A stretch of DNA of 26,377 nucleotides from SIG437 sp045576235 (GTDB taxonomy: Bacteria; Bacillota; Clostridia; UBA1381; UBA9506), in NCBI GenBank assembly GCA_045576235.1, contig JAZNGA010000036.1, forward strand, positions 1 to 26,377, given 5' to 3'. This document shows, piece after piece, positions 14,194 through 21,371 of this stretch (position 1 is its first letter; each line of letters starts with the position of its first letter). The position numbers and the translations under genes are program-made. Under the pieces are notes generated by a model that was given only the letters and a program-made list of their open reading frames with translations, was not told where the DNA came from and did no database searches.

Positions 14194-14205
14194 TGGTGGA
14201 GACGA
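14194..14205 (+). repeat. Candidate right attachment site inside the ssrA 3' end
   Basis: TGGTGGAGACGA, the complement of the last 12 bases of tmRNA including CCA, is repeated exactly at 2755-2766. The element would thus leave tmRNA intact after integration. Confidence 0.5.
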
Positions 14206-14541
14206 GGAGAATTGAACTCCTGTCCGAAAGCGTTCCGTCATCAGGCTCTCCGAGTGCAGCTTATGATTAACATTCCCTCCGAGGAAAGCTCACAAGCAAG
14301 CTCGCCTCTTCAGTAGCTTCATTAATACCTGATGTGCTCAAAGCTTTGCACATTCATGTTCACTGCTAATTCGATGCCCTTACCTTATGCGCAGTAAATA
14401 AGGCAGGACAGCTGCCAAAAATTAGGCAGCAGCTAATTCTGTGTTAGCGTTTAAATTTAAAAAATTGCGGCTTTTAAAGTGGCACCGCACCACTACTCGC
14501 TCCCGACGCCTTCGCGCCCCCGTCGAAACCGTTGCGTCCCC
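14194..14541 (-). ncRNA. ssrA: tmRNA
   Basis: 348 bases. The 5' end GGGGACGCAACGGTTTCGAC and the 3' end GGACAGGAGTTCAATTCTCC...CCA form the tRNA-like domain with the encoded CCA at 14194. The tag frame (14448 to 14422 on the minus strand) resumes at GCT and reads ANTELAAA then TAA, so a stalled chain gets Ala plus this tag for proteolysis. The resume codon lies 27 bases after AAAAGCCGCAA, as in other one-piece tmRNAs. It rescues ribosomes on broken mRNA. The 3' end is a well known integration target; a 12-bp copy of it lies at 2755. Confidence 0.97.
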
Positions 14542-14562
14542 ATATTATATTTTACATATATA

Positions 14563-14591
14563 ATTATATATGCATTTTCCCACAAAGTCAA
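14563..14591 (-). promoter_or_regulatory. Promoter of ssrA
   Basis: Reading leftward: TTGACT (14591-14586), a 17-base spacer, TATAAT (14568-14563). The predicted start is about 15 bases before the mature 5' end at 14541, leaving a short leader for RNase P to remove. Confidence 0.65.
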
Positions 14592-14641
14592 ATCTAAATG
14601 CACAAATCACAAATTATTTTATAATTTATTCATTTTTCCTC

Positions 14642-14670
14642 TTTACAATAATTAATTTTTGTGATATACT
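14642..14670 (+). promoter_or_regulatory. Promoter of the aromatic amino-acid operon
   Basis: TTTACA (14642-14647), a 17-base spacer, TATACT (14665-14670). Predicted start near 14677, upstream of the Phe/Tyr leader peptide. Confidence 0.6.
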
Positions 14671-14711
14671 ACTTTAAAATGAAAGAATCAGACATTTTTT
14701 AGGAGTTTAAA

Positions 14712-14798
14712 ATGAACAACCAGAAGTTTACATTTGGATACTTTTATTACGGCTTTTCGTACTTTTTTACGAACAAGTCTGTTTTGTGTTCACTGTAA
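14712..14798 (+). CDS. Phe/Tyr-rich attenuator leader peptide
   Basis: 28 codons starting at ATG 14712, with AGGAG six bases upstream. The middle reads FTFGYFYYGFSYFF: six Phe and four Tyr in 14 codons, and no Trp anywhere. This composition matches the products of the operon that follows (prephenate dehydrogenase and dehydratase). The ribosome acts as the sensor: low charged tRNA-Phe or tRNA-Tyr stalls it within this run. The stop codon lies in the segment that forms the antiterminator, so a ribosome that finishes translation blocks it and lets the terminator form. The peptide itself probably has no other function. Confidence 0.88.
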   Translation: MNNQKFTFGYFYYGFSYFFTNKSVLCSL

Positions 14799-14868
14799 AC
14801 TGAGAGTGCTTGATTTTTTGATATTTATTTGAAATCTGCTCCACAGTGAATGCGCTGTGGAGTTTTTT
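14785..14868 (+). promoter_or_regulatory. Attenuator: antiterminator and terminator of the aro operon
   Basis: The terminator is CTCCACAG (14839-14846) with CTGTGGAG (14855-14862), an 8-base loop and TTTTTT at 14863-14868. The competing helix pairs TTCACTGT (14789-14796, overlapping the leader stop codon) with ACAGTGAA (14843-14850), and can extend by three more pairs and wobbles to 14785/14854. The two helices share ACAG and are mutually exclusive. A ribosome stalled at the Phe/Tyr codons leaves 14789-14796 free and favours transcription; one at the stop codon covers it. A small hairpin TTCGTA/TACGAA (14756-14773) lies inside the leader peptide. Confidence 0.85.
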
Positions 14869-14897
14869 ATTTTGATTTTTTTATTGGAGATGAGTTT

Positions 14898-15908
14898 ATG
14901 ATAGTAATTTTAAAGGAAAATCCTGAAAAAAATCAGCTTGACAACCTTATTGCATGGCTGAAGAGCATGGATTTAAGTATTCATGTGTCAGAGGGAACAC
15001 ATCATACCGTTTTAGGGCTTATAGGAGACACAACGGTCGTTGACATTGACCTTATCTCAGCACTCGACATTGTCGAAGATGTCAAGCGAATTGCAGAGCC
15101 TTTCAAAAACGCCAACAGAAAATTTCACCCCGAAGACATGGTAATTGATGTGAGCGGAAGGAAAATCGGCGGAGGCAATTTTGCCCTTATTGCGGGCCCT
15201 TGTTCCATTGAATCTGCAGAACAGATTACAAATGTTGCCAAATTAGTCAAAGAGGCAGGCGCGCAGTTTTTAAGAGGCGGCGCTTTCAAGCCCAGAACAT
15301 CTCCTTATGCTTTTCAGGGGTTGAGAGAAGCAGGCTTAGAGCTTTTATCAGCAGCAAAAAGCGAAGCTGACATGCCAATTGTCACGGAAATCATGGACCC
15401 TTCACAGCTTCCCTTCTTTGAAAATGTTGACATAATTCAGGTCGGCGCAAGAAATATGCAGAATTTTGAGCTTTTAAAAGAGCTTGGAAAAATTGATAAA
15501 CCAATTCTTTTAAAGAGAGGGCTTTCGAGCACAATTCAGGAACTTTTAATGAGTGCTGAATATATTATGGCGGGTGGAAACGAAAAAGTCATTCTCTGTG
15601 AGCGAGGCATCAGAACATTTGAAACATACACGAGAAACACTCTTGATTTATCAGCAATTCCGCTGATTAAAAAAATGTCTCATCTCCCTGTTATTGTTGA
15701 CCCGAGCCACGCAACAGGAATTGCCTCCCTTGTTAAACCTATGGCGCTTGCGGCGACAGCGGCAGGGGCTGACGGCTTAATCATTGAGGTTCATCATGAC
15801 CCCGCTCATGCGCTTTGTGATGGTCAGCAATCAATCACCCCTTCAGAATTCAAGTTGCTTGTTGATTGCATAAACTCAATTCTGCCCTATTCTTATAAGC
15901 TTAAATAA
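14898..15908 (+). CDS. aroF: 3-deoxy-7-phosphoheptulonate (DAHP) synthase, class I beta
   Basis: 336 aa. Makes DAHP from phosphoenolpyruvate and erythrose 4-phosphate, the first step to chorismate. The N-terminal ferredoxin-like regulatory domain (about 1-70) precedes a TIM barrel: GGGNFALIAGPCSIES (91-106, metal-binding Cys102), FLRGGAFKPRTSPYAFQG (124-141), then QVGARNMQNF, ILLKRGLSST and VDPSHATG. The fused regulatory domain is that of Thermotoga-type enzymes inhibited by Tyr and Phe, which fits the attenuator logic. I chose the ATG at 14898 (TTGGAG upstream); the longer frame would start inside the terminator. First structural gene of the operon, 24 bp before tyrA. Confidence 0.95.
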   Translation: MIVILKENPEKNQLDNLIAWLKSMDLSIHVSEGTHHTVLGLIGDTTVVDIDLISALDIVEDVKRIAEPFKNANRKFHPEDMVIDVSGRKIGGGNFALIAGPCSIESAEQITNVAKLVKEAGAQFLRGGAFKPRTSPYAFQGLREAGLELLSAAKSEADMPIVTEIMDPSQLPFFENVDIIQVGARNMQNFELLKELGKIDKPILLKRGLSSTIQELLMSAEYIMAGGNEKVILCERGIRTFETYTRNTLDLSAIPLIKKMSHLPVIVDPSHATGIASLVKPMALAATAAGADGLIIEVHHDPAHALCDGQQSITPSEFKLLVDCINSILPYSYKLK

Positions 15909-15931
15909 CTGCATTTGAGAGGAATAATGAA

Positions 15932-16780
15932 ATGAACATTGCAATTGTAGGTCTCGGCCTGATTGGCGGCTCTCTTGCCAAAGCCTTCAAAGAAACGGGC
16001 GAGCATAAAATTTTCGGAACGGATAAGGATAAATCAGTCGTTTTCAAGGCTAAGCTCGTAGAGGCCATTGACGAGCCGCTCACTGATGAAAACATCGGTG
16101 ACTGCGACATTGTAATAACTGCAATTTATCCATCTGACACAGTTAACTACATCATAAAAAATGCACCGCTATTTAAAAAGGGTGCGCTCGTTTTTGACAC
16201 ATGCGGAGTCAAGGAAAGCGTTTGCAAGCCCATCTGGGAAGCTTGCTCTGATTTTGAATTCACCTTTGTCGGCGGTCATCCTATGGCAGGCCGCGAATTT
16301 TCAGGTTTTGACTATTCAAAAAAGAACCTTTTTGCAGGCGCTTCCATGATACTTGTGCCTTATGACTGCACAGATATCAGTTTTCTGGAGACTCTTAAAA
16401 AAATTTGGGTCAGCATCGGTTTTTCAAGAATTCAAATCACAACACCTGAAGAGCATGACAAGATGATTGCTTTCACATCGCAGCTTGCTCATGTTGTTTC
16501 AAGTGCATATATTAAAAGTCCGACAGCAACGCATCACAGAGGTTTTTCAGCAGGAAGCTATAAGGATATGACAAGAGTTGCCAAGCTGAATGAGGCTATG
16601 TGGACTGAGCTTTTTCTGTCTAACAAAAAAGCGCTCGCAAATGAAATTGACGAACTCATCAGGAGACTTTCAGAATATTCATCTGCCATAAAGTCAGGCG
16701 ATGAAGCGACTCTTTTTAATCTTCTGAAAGAAGGCAAAGAAGCAAAGGCATCCGCTGAAAAAAGGGGGCAATCACAATGA
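15932..16780 (+). CDS. tyrA: Prephenate dehydrogenase
   Basis: 282 aa. Oxidatively decarboxylates prephenate to 4-hydroxyphenylpyruvate, the Tyr branch. The NAD-binding GLGLIGGS (7-14) opens a Rossmann domain, followed by TDKDK at the end of the second strand. The catalytic region has FVGGHPMAGREFSGFD and later SQLAHVVSSAY, whose His is the expected catalytic residue. There is no C-terminal ACT domain, so the short form is complete and feedback must act elsewhere. AGAGG lies upstream. Its stop overlaps the aroB start by four bases (ATGA). Confidence 0.94.
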   Translation: MNIAIVGLGLIGGSLAKAFKETGEHKIFGTDKDKSVVFKAKLVEAIDEPLTDENIGDCDIVITAIYPSDTVNYIIKNAPLFKKGALVFDTCGVKESVCKPIWEACSDFEFTFVGGHPMAGREFSGFDYSKKNLFAGASMILVPYDCTDISFLETLKKIWVSIGFSRIQITTPEEHDKMIAFTSQLAHVVSSAYIKSPTATHHRGFSAGSYKDMTRVAKLNEAMWTELFLSNKKALANEIDELIRRLSEYSSAIKSGDEATLFNLLKEGKEAKASAEKRGQSQ

Positions 16781-17832
16781 AGGTCAGAATTAATGTGTCT
16801 CGACCATATGATGTTATAATAGAGCAAGGGGTTTTGAAAGAAGCAGGAAAGCTTTTAAAAGAAACCATTCCTCTCTGCAATGCATTGATAATCACAGATG
16901 ACATAGTTGATAAGCTCTATTTTAAAGAACTGGAAAATTCTCTGAAAGAGGCAGGGTTTACGACATATAAATTTGTCTTTAAAAATGGCGAAGCATCAAA
17001 AACAATTGAAACATATTCAGACATTTTAAATTATATGGCAGAGCTTAAAATGACAAGAAAAGATGTTGTTTTGGCTCTCGGCGGCGGTGTCACGGGCGAC
17101 CTTGCCGGGTTTGCCGCGGCGACATATCTGCGCGGAATTAAATTTATTCAGATTCCGACAACATTTTTAGCGGCTGTCGATTCGTCAGTCGGCGGCAAAA
17201 CGGGAATAAATTTAAAGAGCGGCAAAAATCTCGCAGGAGCTTTTCATCAGCCTTCTCTCGTTTTATGCGATCCCGACACATTCAAGACGCTTCCGCCTTC
17301 AGTTTTATCTGATGGTGTTAGCGAGGCTGTCAAATCGGGAATTATCAAAGACTCTTCTCTTTTTAATAAATTCAAAGACGGAAGCTATTTAGATGACCTT
17401 GCTTCAATCGTTTTTTCCTGCGTGAAAATCAAGGGATATGTTGTTGAAAACGATGAGTTTGAAGGCGGTATGAGAAAGCTTTTAAACCTTGGTCACACAG
17501 TTGGTCACGCTGTTGAAAAGTGCAGCAACTACAAAATTTCACACGGTCACGCTGTCGCAATCGGTATGGCAATTGTTGCAGCGGCCTCTGAAAAGTCAGG
17601 GCTTTCAGAAAAAGGAACGAAAGACGAAATCATTTCTGTATTGAAAGAGTGCTCGCTTCCCATCTCTTCAGAATTTTCAGCAGACGAGCTTTCTTCCGTC
17701 ATCTTAAACGACAAAAAAAGAATTAAAAACACGGTCACATTCGTAATTCCCGAGAAAATCGGAAGTTGTGTTATGCACGATGTTGACATAGACAATATAA
17801 AAGATTTTATCGCACTTGGAATGGGGGAATAG
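16777..17832 (+). CDS. aroB: 3-dehydroquinate synthase
   Basis: 351 aa, the usual length. Converts DAHP to 3-dehydroquinate, step two of the shikimate pathway, using NAD and a divalent metal. Landmarks: LALGGGVTGDLAGFAAATYL, IPTTFLAAVDSSVGGKTGIN with NLKSGKNLAGAFHQP, and the metal-binding LNLGHTVGHAVE with SHGHAVAIGM. It starts inside the end of tyrA (ATGA overlap) with AAAAAAGGGGG as ribosome site, so the two are coupled. Confidence 0.96.
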   Translation: MKVRINVSRPYDVIIEQGVLKEAGKLLKETIPLCNALIITDDIVDKLYFKELENSLKEAGFTTYKFVFKNGEASKTIETYSDILNYMAELKMTRKDVVLALGGGVTGDLAGFAAATYLRGIKFIQIPTTFLAAVDSSVGGKTGINLKSGKNLAGAFHQPSLVLCDPDTFKTLPPSVLSDGVSEAVKSGIIKDSSLFNKFKDGSYLDDLASIVFSCVKIKGYVVENDEFEGGMRKLLNLGHTVGHAVEKCSNYKISHGHAVAIGMAIVAAASEKSGLSEKGTKDEIISVLKECSLPISSEFSADELSSVILNDKKRIKNTVTFVIPEKIGSCVMHDVDIDNIKDFIALGMGE

Positions 17833-17834
17833 AG

Positions 17835-19094
17835 TTGGATGTTAAAATAAGCCCTCATAGTCTGTCAGGCTCACTTTCTGCAATAACTTCAAAATCGGAT
17901 GCACACAGAGCGTTTATTTGTGCATCCCTTGCAGAAAGCAAAACAAAAATCAGAATTGATAACACATCAAAAGACATCGACGCCACCATCTCGTGCATAG
18001 AGGCAATGGGTGGAAAAGTGGAAAGAGACGGATGTTTTTTCATCGTCTCCCCCATCAGCAGAAACAAAATTTCTCCCGTTCTTGACTGCAACGAGAGTGG
18101 CTCAACCTTAAGATTTCTCTTCCCTCTTGCAAATCTTGTTTGCAAAAATCCAACCTTCATCGGAAAAGGAAGACTCCCCGAAAGACCTCTTTCTGAGCTT
18201 TGCAGAGAGATGGTTTATCACGGATGCGAAATCTTTGGAGACACTCTTCCGCTCACAACAAATGGTCGCATCAGGGGAGGAACATATAGGCTTGCAGGCA
18301 ACATCAGCTCTCAGTTTGTTTCGGGGCTTTTGTTTTCCCTTCCGCTATGTGATGAGGACAGCAAAATCATTTTAACCTCTCCGCTTCAGTCAAAGGGTTA
18401 TGTTAATATGACGCTCGCAACCTTAAAGCTTTTCGGCATAGAGATATGTGAAGCGGAAAACGAATATATTATAAAAGGAAACCAGAAATATATATCTCCA
18501 AAACAGCTCGCGCCTGAAGGAGATTGGTCAAACTCTGCTTTTTGGCTTTGTGCGGGCGCAATGAACGGTGAAATTAAAATAGATAATTTAAATTTTGACT
18601 CTTTCCAGGGAGACAAGCAAATCATCACAATTCTTGAAAGCTTTGGTGCTAAAGTCTCAAAAGGCAGAAATGATGTTCATCTCAAAACAGGAAAGCTTTC
18701 AAAAATTCAGCTTGATTGCACAGATATCCCTGACCTTGTTCCCATAATCTCAGCTGTTGCTGCCGTTTCGGATGGTCAGACGATTTTAACAGGCGTTGAG
18801 AGACTCAAAATCAAGGAATCTGACAGGCTTAAAGCAGTGACGGAAACGCTTTCAGCGCTTGGCGCTGATGTCTATGTTGAAGGAGATTCAAGGCTTGTCA
18901 TCAACGGAAAGACAAAGCTTAAAGGCGGCAAGGTTCATAGCTTTAACGACCACAGAATCGCTATGATGGCGGCAATCGCAGGAACTGTTTGTTCGAAAGA
19001 TGTTATAATCTGCGGTGCAGAAGCCGTGGAAAAATCATATCCTGACTTTTTTGAGCATTACAGACAACTTGGAGGTGTTTTTAATGTCATCTAA
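17835..19094 (+). CDS. aroA: EPSP synthase (3-phosphoshikimate 1-carboxyvinyltransferase)
   Basis: 419 aa. Joins shikimate 3-phosphate and phosphoenolpyruvate to EPSP. Landmarks: KSDAHRAFICASLA near the N-terminus, CNESGSTLRFLFPLA, NISSQFVSGLLFSLPL, and at the end KESDRLKAV and NDHRIAMMAAIAG. The inside-out alpha/beta domains are complete. It uses a TTG start two bases after the aroB stop, with GGGGGAAT upstream, which may lower its initiation rate unless coupled to aroB. It overlaps the aroC start by 11 bases. Confidence 0.95.
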   Translation: MDVKISPHSLSGSLSAITSKSDAHRAFICASLAESKTKIRIDNTSKDIDATISCIEAMGGKVERDGCFFIVSPISRNKISPVLDCNESGSTLRFLFPLANLVCKNPTFIGKGRLPERPLSELCREMVYHGCEIFGDTLPLTTNGRIRGGTYRLAGNISSQFVSGLLFSLPLCDEDSKIILTSPLQSKGYVNMTLATLKLFGIEICEAENEYIIKGNQKYISPKQLAPEGDWSNSAFWLCAGAMNGEIKIDNLNFDSFQGDKQIITILESFGAKVSKGRNDVHLKTGKLSKIQLDCTDIPDLVPIISAVAAVSDGQTILTGVERLKIKESDRLKAVTETLSALGADVYVEGDSRLVINGKTKLKGGKVHSFNDHRIAMMAAIAGTVCSKDVIICGAEAVEKSYPDFFEHYRQLGGVFNVI

Positions 19095-20163
19095 CTTTGG
19101 ACAAAATGTGAAAATTTCAATTTTCGGTCAGTCTCATTCAGAGGCAATCGGCGTTGTCATTGATGGTCTTCCTCCTGCAGAGGAAATAGATTCAGATGAG
19201 ATTATGGCTTTTATGGCGCGAAGAGCTCCTGGGAAAAACAATCTTTCCACATCCAGAAAAGAAGCAGACACGCCCGAAATTCTTTCAGGGCTGAAAAACG
19301 GAAAAACATGTGGAGCTCCGCTTTGTGCTGTAATCAGAAATTCAAATGTCCGCTCATCAGATTATGACAATTTAATTGATGTTCCCCGTCCTTCCCACGC
19401 TGACTACCCTGCTTTTATTAAATATAAAGGAGCAAATGATGTGGCAGGAGGCGGTCATTTCTCAGGCAGGCTGACGGCGCCACTTTGCTTTGCAGGCTCT
19501 TGCGCAAAACAAATTTTAAAAAGAAAGGGCATCGAAGTCGGTTCTCACATCTATAAGATTGCAGGGATTTCAGATGATGCATTCTGCATGACAAACATCT
19601 CTGAAAAACTCCTGGATGAAGTGGCAAAAAAAGATTTTCCCGTCATAAATGATGAAAAGGGCGAGGAAATGAAAAAAGAGATTTTAAAAGCTAAAGATGA
19701 GCTTGACTCAGTCGGCGGCATTGTTGAATGTTCTATTATTGGTCTGCCCGCAGGCATTGGCGACCCGATGTTTGACGGAATTGAAAACAAAATTTCGCAA
19801 ATAGTTTTTGGAATTCCTGCTGTGCGCGGAATTGAATTTGGTGCTGGGTTTAAGGCAGCTGAAATGCGCGGCTCAGAGCACAATGATTCATATTATTATG
19901 ACGACGGCATCATCAAAACAAGAACAAACAACGCAGGCGGAGTCATAGGCGGCATTTCGACAGGTATGCCGATAGTTTTTAAGGTGGCATTCAAGCCCAC
20001 ACCGTCAATAGCAAAAAAACAAGACTCCGTGAGCCTTGAAAACAAAACAAATTCCGTTTTGGAAATTTATGGCAGACATGACCCATGCATTGTTCACAGA
20101 GCAGCAGTGTGTGTTGAAGCGGCAGCGGCAATCGCTGTTTTAGATATGATTTGTAATATATAG
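19084..20163 (+). CDS. aroC: Chorismate synthase
   Basis: 359 aa. Trans-eliminates phosphate from EPSP to give chorismate, using reduced FMN. Landmarks: IFGQSHSEAIGVVIDGLP (14-31), MARRAPGKNNLSTSRKEADT, DVAGGGHFSGRLTAPLCFAG, and ARNNAGG-like NNAGGVIGGISTG and FKPTPSI near the end. The start at 19084 is set by GGAGGTG six bases upstream, inside the end of aroA; earlier in-frame starts have no ribosome site. The cluster lacks aroD, aroE and aroK, which must lie elsewhere. Confidence 0.96.
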   Translation: MSSNFGQNVKISIFGQSHSEAIGVVIDGLPPAEEIDSDEIMAFMARRAPGKNNLSTSRKEADTPEILSGLKNGKTCGAPLCAVIRNSNVRSSDYDNLIDVPRPSHADYPAFIKYKGANDVAGGGHFSGRLTAPLCFAGSCAKQILKRKGIEVGSHIYKIAGISDDAFCMTNISEKLLDEVAKKDFPVINDEKGEEMKKEILKAKDELDSVGGIVECSIIGLPAGIGDPMFDGIENKISQIVFGIPAVRGIEFGAGFKAAEMRGSEHNDSYYYDDGIIKTRTNNAGGVIGGISTGMPIVFKVAFKPTPSIAKKQDSVSLENKTNSVLEIYGRHDPCIVHRAAVCVEAAAAIAVLDMICNI

Positions 20164-20180
20164 TTGAAAGGAAGAATATT

Positions 20181-21320
20181 ATGAGTTTGGATGAAATCAG
20201 AAAAGAGATTGACTTAATTGACACAGAGCTTGCCACTCTTTTTAAAAAGCGTATGGAATGTGCTAAAAAAGTGGCAGAAGTAAAGAAAAAAGAAAACAAG
20301 ACGATTTTAAATCAGTCAAGAGAACGAGAAATTATAAATCGCGTTGCAGAAATCACAGGTGAAGAGCTCCAGAGTCAGACAAAGGTGCTATATTCCACGA
20401 TTTTTGACCTCAGCCGCTCATATCAGATGCAATATATGACAGACAGCACTAAGCTCCAAGAAAAAATCAACAAAGCAATCGAAAAAACTCCCAAAACCTT
20501 CCCTAAAAAAGCAGTTGTTGCGTGTCAGGGCGTAGAAGGAGCATATTCACAGATTGTTTGCGACAAGCTTTTTTCACTTCCCTCCATTATGTATTTCAAT
20601 AACTTCGAAGGAGTTTTCTCTGCAGTTGAAAAAGGGCTTTGTGACTATGGAATTCTTCCGATTGAAAACAGTTCCTACGGTTCTGTGAACAAGGTTTATG
20701 ACCTCATGAAGAAATATAAATTCTACATTGCAAAAAGTATTAAATACAGAGTTAATCACTCACTGCTCATAAAACCAAACACCGATATTTCCAAAGTCAA
20801 GGAAATCTTTTCTCACGAGCAGGCAATCGGTCAGTCAAGCGAATTTTTAAAGCAGTTCCCTTCTGCGAAAATCACGATTTGCGAAAACACTGCTCTTGCC
20901 GCTAAAACTGTTGCCGAATCAGACAGATGCGATGTTGCGGCGCTTTCATCAAAAGACTGTGCGGCGCTTTACGGACTTTCTGTTTTCAAAGAAAATGTTC
21001 AGGATAATGATAATAACTACACGCGTTTCATATGCATCTCAAAGGAGCTTGAAATTTATCCGGGCGCTGATAAAATCAGCCTCATGCTCACAGCATCTCA
21101 TAAGCCGGGCGCTCTTTATGAATTGATTGCAAAATTCTCGGCACTCGGTCTTAACTTAACCAAGCTTGAAAGCCGACCAATTCCCGGAACTGATTTTGAG
21201 TTTATGTTCTATTTCGATATGTTCGCATCTGTTTATGATGAACAGGTCATCAAGCTCTTATCCTCGCTTTCAGAAGAATCAGAACATTTTACATACTTAG
21301 GAAGCTACACAGAAGCATAG
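20181..21320 (+). CDS. pheA: Bifunctional chorismate mutase / prephenate dehydratase
   Basis: 379 aa. Converts chorismate to prephenate and then to phenylpyruvate, the Phe branch. Residues 1 to about 85 are an AroQ-type mutase (LDEIRKEIDLIDTELATLFKKRM, then KVAEVKK). About 110-280 is the dehydratase: QGVEGAYSQ, PIENSSYGSV and the catalytic NNYTRF. The C-terminal ACT domain (about 290-375) has HKPGALYELIAKFSALGLN and LESRPIPG, the site where Phe inhibits. AAAGGAAG lies upstream. Last gene of the operon. Its mutase also feeds tyrA, which here has no mutase of its own. Confidence 0.95.
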   Translation: MSLDEIRKEIDLIDTELATLFKKRMECAKKVAEVKKKENKTILNQSREREIINRVAEITGEELQSQTKVLYSTIFDLSRSYQMQYMTDSTKLQEKINKAIEKTPKTFPKKAVVACQGVEGAYSQIVCDKLFSLPSIMYFNNFEGVFSAVEKGLCDYGILPIENSSYGSVNKVYDLMKKYKFYIAKSIKYRVNHSLLIKPNTDISKVKEIFSHEQAIGQSSEFLKQFPSAKITICENTALAAKTVAESDRCDVAALSSKDCAALYGLSVFKENVQDNDNNYTRFICISKELEIYPGADKISLMLTASHKPGALYELIAKFSALGLNLTKLESRPIPGTDFEFMFYFDMFASVYDEQVIKLLSSLSEESEHFTYLGSYTEA

Positions 21321-21326
21321 ATAACA

Positions 21327-21354
21327 AAAACGAGAGCCTCAAGACTCTCGTTTT
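21327..21354. terminator. Bidirectional terminator between pheA and the ceramidase-like genes
   Basis: AAAACGAGAG and CTCTCGTTTT enclose an 8-base loop, with T-runs on both strands (TTTTTTT at 21351 on the plus strand; TTTTTG on the minus strand). It ends the aro operon and, from the other side, the ceramidase-like operon, whose stop codon is 18 bp away. Confidence 0.85.
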
Positions 21355-21371
21355 TTTATGTTTCGATTAAA

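Noticed and set aside
14850..14897. Upstream start for aroF adding 16 residues
   Set aside because: That start lies inside the attenuator terminator stem and has no ribosome site; the ATG at 14898 has GGAG and begins the regulatory domain properly.
17547..19883. Antisense frames of 69-110 aa under aroB, aroA and aroC
   Set aside because: They mirror the conserved coding strand, lack ribosome sites and show no recognisable protein pattern.
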